The notes under the pieces were generated by a model. The model was not told where the DNA came from. It searched no databases and worked only from the letters and a program-made list of their open reading frames with translations. From Entoloma clypeatum (taxonomy: Eukaryota; Basidiomycota; Agaricomycetes; Agaricales; Entolomataceae), in NCBI GenBank assembly GCA_963565915.1, contig OY751491.1, forward strand, positions 4,216,001 through 4,280,000: DNA of 64,000 nucleotides. Direction: 5' to 3'. Shown here one piece after another: positions 54,315-63,627 of this stretch. Both the position numbers and the translations under genes were made by a program. Every line of letters starts with the position of its first letter. Positions within the stretch are counted from its first letter, which is position 1.

Positions 54315-54977
54315 TCAGGCTGGTCATCAAGAACAATCACAGAGCAATATTAATGACTCATCTCCACGGCATGCAATAAGACGCATATACTCACCCGAGA
54401 TGAAGTCCCACTCCTGTGTCGGAAACCTGTTGAAGACGCCGAGGTTTGGTTTAGTACCATCAGAACGCCCAGATAGTTCAAGAACTTTATGCGTGTAAGT
54501 TTCGTCGTACAGCCTGTGTGACATGCAGAAAATGCATGAGCGAGAAGTCCCAGAAGAGTACCGCAAGACATACACGTTCCGCCCGTCGGCCGAGCGCAAG
54601 GTCCAACCGAAGCGTCCTGGGGTTGTGATAATTGTTTGGTAATCGGGAGCCAAGGCAAGGTATTGATTATTTGCGACGTTTTTGAAGGTAATCAGCGGGT
54701 GTCCTAAATTGTCATGCCAGGGCTCGTATGTCCACTACGTGACGAAAAGCATTTTATCATCAGCCACCTACTATTATAAGGAGAGCACATACTCTCTGTT
54801 TATCATCATGACGCGGCGCCGGCATTCCAGCTTGAATCTCATGCGAACTAACAACAACTATACCAGGTAAAGAAGCGGTTAGGCGACCGTCGAAGGAGAG
54901 TAGAAGGATATTTCACCAGTGCCAGCGAGGGTGAGGACCTGTCCGGCGTAGGCCACAGAGTGAATGGCAATGACCAT
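54315..54977 (-). CDS. Small five-exon protein, possible secreted beta-trefoil (QxW) lectin
   Basis: My model has exons 54917-54977, 54793-54857, 54574-54734, 54395-54513 and 54315-54319. All four introns are GT...AG and 58-75 bp, and the exons sum to 411 nt (136 residues plus stop). The N-terminus MVIAIHSVAYAGQVLTLAG is hydrophobic and could be a short signal peptide. The body reads ITFKNVANNQYLALAPDY, GRFGWTLRSADGRNV, YTHKVLELSGRSDG and VFNRFPTQEWDFI. It ends in a Q-x-W motif (QEW) and has a spacing typical of ricin-B-type beta-trefoils. Carbohydrate binding is inferred. Another beta-trefoil function, such as protease inhibition, is possible. Confidence 0.5.
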
Positions 54978-55700
54978 TATGAGTGCGATGAGGAGAGAAT
55001 TAACCAGCAATCCTGGATTTTAAGTAATACTAGTACAGGCCTGCGTGTACACACTCCACCGGCCGCATTTTCCTCGATTTCACAGCAGCCGTAAGTGCTT
55101 GGGAGAAGGCTAACGTACGATTGCAACCAGCAAACACATCCGCTCCTGACGGTGGTGATGTTTCTCAAACGTGGAGAAGGGAGGAGAAGTTTCTTTTCGA
55201 AGGGGAAACGTTGGGGAAACAGTCAGGGCCTCGAAGCTTGGGAGTTGAAGGACCGGAAAACGTTGATGCATTGACCTGAGTGTGACGATTTCATGCACCA
55301 TCAACAATGCTCGGCTATGCCCTCCCGCGCCATCAAACCACCTCCTGATTCCTGAACCCTTTCTGGCCGCAGTTCGGTTCGGTGGCGGTGTGTCATCGAA
55401 CATGAATCTGGGATCTGAACATGAGGTTTGGGTTCGAGAGGTTCGGTGGGTATGGGTTGAAAAAATTCTTTCCCATGCTCATGCATTGTTTTCGGGCCCA
55501 AGGGCCCACGTGGCACGAGGTCGATTGTTCCAAGTCGATCTCATCAAACGAAGCCAAACTTGTTTTTATTACAGTCGACTCTGTAATAACACATACCCCT
55601 CGGTGGACCCCTGGGACCTATGGGTTATTACAGAGTATGGGTTGCAGCAGAGGCTGCTTCCGGACTGAAATTTCCGTTGTTAAACACCTCAGGCGGCATT
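54978..55700. other. Intergenic, no gene supported
   Basis: It probably holds the promoter side of the gene at 54315-54977. Short frames on both strands overlap one another and show no family signal. Confidence 0.4.
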
Positions 55701-55711
55701 GTACAACCTAT

Positions 55712-56423
55712 CTAAGCTGGTACAGAGCAATTTGAAACGAAATAATCTGTTAGACGGGATGGTCGCAAGGATTGAGTCTCCTCAAGACGTGTCTGCCACC
55801 CAAAACCTGCCAGAATGGCTTCGAGTTGACGCGCAAATGGGTCACCAATATCAGACAAGTATTTTTGAAGTGTCAATGACGCTGCAAGAGCCTCTCGACG
55901 ATTCGGCTTCTCAGTAACTTCGACATCATCATCATCATCATCGCCCCCATTGATCTCCAAGTTTTCCAAAGCTGCTCGTTTTGCACGGACTGCCTCGGTT
56001 ATCTCTTCGTCAGTGATATCGGTGTCGTTTTCTGTCCCAAATCCCATCAACTTCTGAACAAGGGATCGTTTAGTCGCATCCAGCATGGAAAGTTTTCGCT
56101 CGTAATCGGAGGCTTTGTCAAGCACATCAACGAGAGCTTCTTCATCGACAACGTTTGCATCACATCAGCAAATCAGACATGTGCTACAGAGCGCTACATA
56201 GCACTCTGCAGCATACATCCCTGAGAATGTAGTGCCCTATAGTGCCCATAGCAGCCATAGCACATGTCTGATTTGCTGATGCATGGTCAAGCCACTCTTC
56301 GTCTTCGGGAGAAAGCTTCTCTTTTCGGGAAAGACGGGCAAGGAGATCTTTCTTTCTATCTTGGATCTGGCCTTGAAGCTTACGCAGACCACTCTTGAGC
56401 ACGTCGAGAGGTTTCTTGCCCAT
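55712..56423 (-). pseudogene. Charged coiled-coil protein with PIP-like C-terminus, broken by a MITE
   Basis: It starts MGKKPLDVLKSGLRKLQGQI, a strongly charged helical N-terminus (KDLLARLSRKEKLSPEDEEW). After removal of a 120-bp MITE plus one GCAT it continues VVDEEALVDVLDKASDYERK, an acidic region with six Asp, and LQKYLSDIGDPFARQLEAIL. The end is SLRPSRLTDYF. PSRLTDYF resembles a PCNA-binding PIP box (Q-x-x-L-x-x-aromatic-aromatic) without the Gln. The restored length is 195 residues. I do not know the family. PIP-like tails occur in some transposases (pogo), so a transposon origin is one option. Confidence 0.55.
56161..56280. mobile_element. 120-bp MITE with near-perfect TIRs, TSD GCAT
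   Basis: 24-bp perfect inverted repeats (catcagcaaatcagacatgt, then gcta) lie at 56163-56186 and 56258-56281. GCAT stands on both sides (56157-56160 and 56281-56284). Excision with one GCAT rejoins DHA-NVVDEE in frame. It has no coding capacity. Confidence 0.85.
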
Positions 56424-56739
56424 CGTGACAATGTATGTTTTGAAAATTGCACCATACAATATTGTTTCTCTGTCCGTTAATGACTCAAATTGTAGTATTT
56501 ACCTTTTTTGGTCCTCAGGAACCATAACTGATTGTTTTGGGGACGTTACTAGGGTACATGTTCCTTGGGGATTAAAGTGTATTGCCTACCAAAACTGTCC
56601 ACCTATGGGTTATGACCCCCGAAAATGGCATGGGTTACCGGGTATGGGCGAGGTATCGTTTTTTTGCAAATTTTCTCAGGAACCAACTTGGTGGACCCAA
56701 AAATCTATGGGTTACCACATCACGGACTACCGCCGGACG

Positions 56740-58966
56740 CAAAGATGAGTCCCTGGAGGACATCACAGACACTCTCGCCTACCAGTCGTGGGTACAGCCG
56801 CGGGGGGATGACAAACCCATCTGGCAGGTTAAATGTTGGGTAAGTCTCTCATGCGACCTTTTACAGGATGTTTCTCATGATCTTCTAGCCAGGTTTCGAA
56901 GAAGATGCAGTGTATGTGCTCTTCCAGCTGGTCAGGGAGAGGGCTGAGGTGATGTCGAGCGCCTATACATGCGGCCCACTCCGTGGCTCAACATTCATCA
57001 AAGGCGACATGAATCCGGACCTCGTCTGCTTTCTGCGGCTTGCCCCCGGGCTCATGACCAGGCGAGGTGAACCCATCCCACCTGAGGCTTGTGCGGGGAC
57101 ACTCTGTTTACCAAAGGACCGAGAGCTGAGGTCCAGAGTTGGGCAGTGGGTACAGGTCAAAAAGGGCCAGTACAAAGGTGATCTAGGGTATGTTAGGGAG
57201 CTGAAGCACTGGGGCGGGCTGCAGCTCCTCCTAGTGCCCCGCCTCCAGCCTCCGCGCAACCTCTCATCCAAAAAACCTGCGAAACAACTGCGCTCGACTC
57301 CCCGTCCTGACCCTGCCCTTTTCAATCCATCTGACATTGCGAAGGCCTACGGTATGACGCCCACTCAGATGGGTGCAGCTACATACAAGTTCCACAGGTG
57401 CACTTTCGAGCACTGGCTGGTGGCAATGGACTTGGACGCATATTCTGTGTCACCCTCCGCCGTTTTCATTTCTACAAAAATTCACGGACATTTTCTCATG
57501 AGTGGGCACCCCGCAATGCGCGACGTGAAATTCCCCAACCCCCTTGAATGGTGTTTCTCCCCCGGCAAGCTGGTGGAGGTTGTAGAACACCCGCACTATG
57601 GGAAGTTAGCACGCGTCAACGAGATCCAGCCAGATTTCCTTGAGATTGAGCTTGTCAGTGGTGAGGGACTTCTGAGGGTTCCGTGGTATGACGTTCGTAA
57701 GGCTCTCACAGTTGGGGATTTTGTCAGAGTAGTTGGAGGGGTGCATGGAGGCCATATGGGGTGGGTAGAAAAGTTCACTGAAACCGACGTCTGGATCCTT
57801 GAAAGCTCTGGGAAAGCTTGTGGTACCGACCCCCATCCTGCCATGGAGGTATGTGACTCTTCCCAGTGCAACTAATGGCTCACTCACATCCAGCTCAGTC
57901 ATTTGTTGTCCATAGAAACAGTGCTGCGCTTGCGCTTGACCCCACACCATGCCCTATACTGTCACCTTTGAACAATGACTTGGCACTTTCCGTGGTGTTG
58001 AACCAGCAAGATCCAATGCCTTGGAGAGGCGTGCGGGTCGTGGTTACAAAGAGGGGGCATCTGCGTAAAGGCCAACGTGCGCACATTGTTAACGTCCTCA
58101 TCAATCAAGATACGCCAAGTGGCCTCAGAGTCGAAATTCAGTTCGAGAACTACAATGCGAACACACCATATAAGAGGGCGGTCTTTGACTACAATGATGT
58201 TGTTGAAGTTGAGAACATTTTCGAGCTGATGTATGTCGATTAGTGCTAACATTTATTATCTAGATCCATGAAAGAGCTGTTTGAGTTCCAGCGGCCAGTG
58301 TCTCCCATGTTTGACCCGCGTCCCTGGGACTGCGTACCCCATTTCTGGGCTGCCAAACACGGTAGAATCGGACCTGAGGGTGGTGCCACCCCCATGCCCA
58401 GCCCATTCAATTCCTCGTCAATGTCGCCCACGTGGGATCCTTCATCCCGGACTCCAGATCCTACACGTGCGACTCCTCCTCCTGCACCACCAGAACCAGT
58501 CCTCACCGTCCCTCAGCATATCCTTCTCGATCTCCGGCTTCGAGATGTCAAAGTACAAGGGAGGGTAACAAGCAGCCAGTTCAACAACATCAAGGTCTTT
58601 GTTTCTGGCTCGATGCATCTTGCAGAGCCCAAAATCATCTATTGCACCAACCGAGAAACCCATGTTCTAGAGCCGAGTTGGGTCTCCATTATCCACCCGG
58701 ATGTGAAATGGACCGACACTCTACTTGTCATTCTTCGGGGGGAGCACATTGGGAAGTTCGCACTCCGGATCTGTCATACCCACAGTGGCTCACAGGCTGT
58801 GGCACTTGTTGAAGTCATTGATCGCGTCGACAGCCCCGTGCCTGTGGGGACAGGGCTTGAAGTACATCTCCCTGCCGAACACCTTGCGATGGTTTACGTA
58901 GCGCAGGAGAGGAAAAAGTTGTATACTCAGTGCATGGAAGTTCGTCGGAGGCAAGCTCGCAGATAA
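56740..58966 (+). CDS. Spt5-like NGN/KOW protein, N-terminus not resolved
   Basis: My model has introns at 56840-56888, 57849-57898 and possibly 58232-58263. The first exons give DDKPIWQVKCW-PGFEEDA, VYVLFQLVRERAEVMSSAYT and FIKGDMNPDLVC. This fits the NGN domain of transcription elongation factor Spt5 (W.VKC.PG.E...VFQL). KOW motifs follow: GQWVQVKKGQYKGDLGYV (with VPRL after it), GKLVEVVEHPHYGKLARV, GDFVRVVGGVHGGHMGWV, VRVVVTKRGHLRKGQRAHIV. A C-terminal domain ends RRRQARR. True Spt5 has an acidic N-terminus and CTR repeats, not seen here. It is therefore an Spt5 paralogue or fragment. The 32-bp third intron is unusually short. Confidence 0.65.
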
Positions 58967-59103
58967 TGATTAACCACTATATTTTACCCCTATTTTAACA
59001 TCTACACTCGAAAATATGTACGAACTGTTACGAAAGAGAGAACTGAATGGATTTTGGTGCCCCGCAGCCCCCCATCCACATCCTAAGTTCCCTGAAAATT
59101 CAT
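58967..59103. other. Non-coding 3' flank
   Basis: Short AT-rich sequence downstream of the Spt5-like gene. No feature was recognised. Confidence 0.4.
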
Positions 59104-59260
59104 GTTCAGGGCTTGGCTTGAGCCGGCTTCAGAGCCAAGCAGCAGGTCGGCTCCCCTTTGATATGCCGGGCCCTTGATAGCCAGGTTCGGCTCAGCTTCG
59201 GCTCTGGGATGGCTTGGCTCGGGCTTGAGCTGGCTCCGAGCCCAAGCCGCGGCAACACTA
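59104..59260. repeat. GC-rich foldback-like cluster with one TA/GTG end
   Basis: Iterations of ggcttggctcgagc-type words in both directions, ending ggcaacac-TA (59258-59260). Compare 5075-5227. Confidence 0.4.
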
Positions 59261-59329
59261 TGTTGGGTAAATCAAAGAATAATGGTAGTTCAAATATACT
59301 GTCACATAGCATAAAGTTTCTCAATGTTG

Positions 59330-59465
59330 GAAAACGTTGGGTGAGTCAGAGCAGAGTAGCGGATGAGTGGATGCACAAGTGTGATGTCTTGCAGAAAGGA
59401 CCTGGCTTCGACTTGTATGTTGCGCCCCACTCTTTGATGTGGTCCTAGATTTCGGATCGCTGGAT
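59330..59465 (-). repeat. LTR fragment of the Gypsy-C superfamily
   Basis: The minus strand reads ggaccacatcaaagagtggg and gcgcaacatacaagtcgaag, then ccaggtcctttctgcaagac. This is nearly the same as 48805-48870. The rest of the LTR is missing or unrecognisable. Confidence 0.7.
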
Positions 59466-59532
59466 GGTGGATGAGCAGAGGTGTGGATGAGCAGAGAAGG
59501 AGATGGAGAGAATGTTCAAAGGCAAGTAGATA

Positions 59533-59665
59533 GTGTTTTGAAGTCCAGTCCTAAAATTTGGTTTGAGACCTGAACTGGACTGGACTTTACCACTGGTCCA
59601 GTCTTTTCTCCTGCAGAATAGTTGGGCTTTGGCCTGGTTCAGTCCAGTTTCATAGGTTTCTGCCT
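59533..59665. repeat. One end of a TA/GTGTTTTGA foldback element
   Basis: It begins GTGTTTTGAAGTCCAGTCC after TA (59531-59532) and continues with gaactggactggactt and ggttcagtccagttt words. The other end was not found. Confidence 0.5.
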
Positions 59666-61063
59666 GATGTGTCACTGTAGAAATACTGATACAACAACAG
59701 GATCTATCACCTTATAACACAATATCAAATCTTAAAAAACACAATCCATATTATTAAAAATGAGTGAACAGAATTTCATCAACAGAGAGGAAAAAGGACA
59801 GGGCAATGCTGGGAAAAGATAAATTGAAGGGAAAACAAATATTGATGCCAGATGCATCACAGCAGCCAGTCCCATGATGAGAAGTCAATGATTACTGACT
59901 GAAGCAACAAGTGACATGCTATTTTAAGGCCAATGACACAGGTGATAGACCTCTGGGGGGCCTCCAGTGATAACTTAGGCTTGCCAAAGGCACATGTTGA
60001 ATTTGAAATATCCTGAGAGCATTTGGACTGCTTAAATACCTTCAGTCCAGGTCCAATCAAAGGTAGCATCACTATAGCAACTATTTGTCACTCATTGGTT
60101 GCTATAGAATCAGTGGAGCATCAGATTCTGATATTTCTGATACCCCCTCAAATAATTGATTCAATGAGTTCCTGTTTTAAACTGATCGCCCTGATCAAAT
60201 GCTTCCTTCCATATACCAACATCCTGGTATTATTTATATCAGATACAAAGTTATTCAACAGATATTCAAAAAGTGTCAAACATTGAATCAATTTTTTGAG
60301 TCACTGTATGGTTCAACTTTCGGAAATTGCCGAGAGTGCTTGGCATCAATGCCGAGCAATGCACGTCATTGAAACTTGTGCCTTCAATGCCCAATCCGTG
60401 GCACTATAAGTCGTAAAAATAGTTTGTAACTTATGTAGAGATACTTAGAAGCTAATAGTAAGCATATAACCAATTAAATATATGAGCTATATAGGTAGAA
60501 TTCTGAAATAATGCATCAAAACAATGGCACACTGTAAATCGTGATCAACAGGGGATCATCATGGGTTTTCTCAAACACAAAAACAACCTTTTCTTATTTC
60601 CTCCCTTCCACAACCACTGTAGTCTATATGTACTGTATATATACCATTGTAACATTGTATGTAAATCTACTCAGACCATTCAAATCAAGCCAAGGACTTA
60701 ATAAGGTGAATAGAAGCAAAATAGGTCGAAAATTTGACCAAAGAATTTTGTTTCAGCTTTGGATTCTCCTCATTCAGGGGACCTCACAGCACATCTGTTT
60801 TTCAAATTTGGTGCATTCATTATGGAGATATAACACTTTTACTGAAATATGCACATTTCATCATTTCTATCTTATCTAGAGATCTAAAAATTATACAAGC
60901 TGTTTCAGAAGGTGAATACATATATATTGATGAGTTCTATCATGTTAAACTATTATTAGATCATGAGGAAGGCACCGCCTGCGCGATGCATTTGCACATT
61001 GTTTACTGTTGTTTGGTGTAAAGCGTCGCATCGCTATATGCTCAAATCCGTGGCGAAAATTCA
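59666..61063. other. No gene seen
   Basis: AT-rich sequence with short chance frames only. I see no splice-supported coding region or repeat structure here. Confidence 0.5.
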
Positions 61064-61282
61064 TGAAATAAATACATATTTATTGACATATGATACTCTG
61101 GTACATTATTGATATAGTCTGTAAGCTTACTTCCTCCTGTGTAGCCATATTAAGGAGAAAGTGATGTTTTTTGAGTTTGTTTTACATATATTTGACACAT
61201 TTGATGTGCGCGTGTCGCGCATCATCCAACATCGAATCAACACATCCACCCATTGCTCACTCCGCAATGAGAGGCACACAGA
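61064..61282 (-). repeat. Dispersed repeat, copy 2
   Basis: Inverse copy of 33528-33741. It shares ttgacatatgatactctggt, tcctcctgtgtagccat, tatttgacacatttgatg and acatccacccattgct. The unit has no coding capacity. Confidence 0.7.
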
Positions 61283-61559
61283 TACAACAAAAATAGCACT
61301 GTAAACACAGATACAAAAAAATAACACTGTAATCATATGTTTTAGCTATGTTTTCACCATGTTTCACTCAATTCTTAACCTTTGTGACTCTGAGCAAGAG
61401 TTTATATACAAGCTAGAAATGTATTCCACTCAGTTGTAGCTTCAAAACAAGCCTTAGACCAATAAAATTGGACTATAAATATCTAGAATATTATGCAGAT
61501 TACTGAAAAATCTCCAAAATTTGTAGAATATTAGGGGGGGGGGGGGGGTTGGAGGTGTA

Positions 61560-61766
61560 TCCCAAAGGGCAAAAAGACCGGTCTAGACCTGTTTAGACTG
61601 GTCTTTTTGTGGTCTAAGTCAAAAAAAAAATCTAGACTGAACTGCAGTCTAAATTTTCTAAAACGTATAGACCTTAGACCGCAGTTCAGTCCAATGTGGT
61701 CTATTTTTCAGTTCAGTTCAGTCCAGTTCAGGTCTATGTAGACTGAACCTTCGAACACTACGTACA
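61560..61766. repeat. TA-flanked foldback element, right end
   Basis: It has palindromic aaaagaccggtctagacc...ggtctttttg and iterated gttcagttcagtccagttca. It ends gactgaaccttcgaacac directly before TA (61767-61768), the inverse of TA-GTGTTCGAAGGTTCAGTC. A run of 16 G at 61532-61547 marks an unclear left side. Confidence 0.55.
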
Positions 61767-61769
61767 ATG

Positions 61770-62302
61770 CACCCCGGAACACAACTTGGGGACAAACGGA
61801 CCACATCTGCCATTTTTGCTGGAAAGGAGGCCACTTGTTGAGGGAATGCCCGCAGGCGACAGAATACCTCCGCGACAATACATGCATCTACCGGGACAAC
61901 CGATTCCGCGCCCCTGACGGCTCTCGTCTCCTTGGGCACCCCGACGGAATTAAAGGATCCATTGACGACTGGCATCAGCAATGCGCAGCACCACAGAATA
62001 CTGCTACAATGGCTTATTTCGAAAGCAGATGGTCACAGATGCCAGCTGTCAGCGCTGTCATGGTTGAAGTCGTTGAGGACACTGATGAACCTGTGCAAAA
62101 GGACACGGTGAGGGAAACAGACAGAGCACACAATGTTGATGACGAAGACAAAATCTTGCTGGGTGGCTTTGAGGATCTCGAACGTTGGAACACCAAGGGA
62201 TACACATACACAACATGTTCGACTACAGATGCATCTGACAACACAGAGCAAGCCAATGAACAAAAAGACCAAGTAACACCTACCACAATACCCGGAATAT
62301 AA
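61770..62302 (+). pseudogene. Retrotransposon gag fragment with CCHC knuckle
   Basis: The plus strand encodes TDHICHFCWKGGHLLRECPQ then ATEYLRDNTC, a CCHC knuckle (C-x2-C-x4-H-x4-C). It is followed by the GHPDGIKGSIDDWHQQ pattern of basidiomycete gypsy gags and an acidic linker. It ends at 62302 with no protease after it. The upstream part is lost at the foldback element ending 61766. Confidence 0.65.
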
Positions 62303-62329
62303 CAGTATTTCCCCCTTAGGGCTGAACTC

Positions 62330-62758
62330 CAGTGAAAATCGGGTCGTGTGGGAGTGGGTTTTCTCAGGGCTATTTTAGGTTTGATCTTGCCTAATTTGGT
62401 TTAAATCAGTCCAAATGGGAAATTTGATTTGATCGACACCAAGTCCAACTTTAAGGGTTTGAGTCAGGATAACCTGGAAAATTTGGGAAACGAGCAGGAT
62501 GTGATCCGGTTTTCTCAAGGTTTTTTCAGGGGTGATTCAGTTAAAATCTGTCAAACCAGGGGAATTAAGTGGGAACCTGTGGGAATTGATGGTTGAATTT
62601 CCGGATTATTCTGACTCAAACCCTCTCAAACCCTTAAAGTTGGACTCTCCATAAGTCAAATCAAATTTCCCATTCAGACTGATTTAAACCAAATTAGGCA
62701 AGATCAAACCTGAAATAGCCCTGAGAAAACCCACTTCCCTGCGACCCGATTTTCACTG
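62330..62758. mobile_element. Long-TIR MITE, possibly Mutator-like, 11-bp flank repeat
   Basis: A 429-bp element with ends CAGTGAAAATCGGGTCG...CGACCCGATTTTCACTG. The inverted arms reach inward for at least 110 bp (ttttctcagggctatttyag, gatcttgcctaatttggttt). The flanks are gggctgaactc (62319-62329) and gggctgaaccc (62759-62769), a match of 10 in 11. No coding capacity was found. The flank length suggests a MULE-type transposase. Confidence 0.75.
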
Positions 62759-62769
62759 GGGCTGAACCC

Positions 62770-63360
62770 ATGAGGCCTAAGGACCTAGGTGGTCGGTGCA
62801 CGTGAACTGTGTCATGTGATGCATTGGTTGAAAATACCGTCCGGGTGGTTCTTTCTTCTTGTTCCTCCCATTCTCTTTCCATTTCAAAACTCTTCCAAAA
62901 AAACCTCAATATGTCGGCAACCTTCAAACACTACCCGTAATGCAGGTTCAGACTCCGCCAGCAACAATAGATTGAGCAACAAAAAGGGCACTCTAACTAT
63001 AGGTGGAGTGCATGTGAAGAAATTAATTCAATTAATTAAAATTAATTTGAGATGACAAGGGTACTTCATAATTATTATCTATACTTGTGGGCTAACTTTT
63101 GAAAGCCAAGTACTGATGAAAAATGTACTGAATGATAAGGAATTGAGACTTGAGAGTGTGATTCACTGACAGCTGAAATTATTGGTATCTGGAAAACATG
63201 AACAGGCAATTTGTGGGCAATGTTCTGAGAAAAGAAAAGAAAATCCATTTATCTTTGAAAACTGGTGGGCCTGGCTGCTGATGTATTTTACTGCTTGATA
63301 GCTAAATTACAAGTCCTAATATGTAACTGTCCTCACCAACCTCGCCAACAACTAACTCTG
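62770..63360. other. No gene seen
   Basis: Short frames only. A 14-bp match to the TA/GTGTTTGAAGGTT end (ccttcaaacacta, near 62921-62934) may be a relic of another foldback element. Confidence 0.4.
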
Positions 63361-63364
63361 TTCC

Positions 63365-63627
63365 TCCCAGTGCACGAAGGGGGACATGACGTGGCTGATG
63401 GGTGTGAGGCACAGCTGTTGGGCGTGAAGGGGGACGAGACGTGGCCATTGGGCAGGAAGGATGGCTGTTAAGCGTGAAGTACAGCTGTTTGGCATGAGGT
63501 ACAACCATTGGGTGTGAAGGTACAGCCGTTGGACACAAAGGGGGACGAGATGCGGCAGTTGGGCAGAGGTATGGCCACTGTGCATGAAGGTAGGGCTGTT
63601 GGGCACGAAGGAGCATGAGATGCAGCC
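63365..63627. repeat. Degenerate minisatellite, array 5
   Basis: Iterations of gctgttgggcgtgaagg, gccattgggcaggaagg and ccgttggacacaaag. Same word family and orientation as arrays 3 and 4. It ends directly at the LTR that starts at 63628. Confidence 0.75.

Noticed and set aside
61532..61547. Run of 16 G as a G-quadruplex or regulatory site
   Set aside because: A homopolymer at a repeat border is more simply slippage or assembly noise. Nothing nearby suggests regulation.
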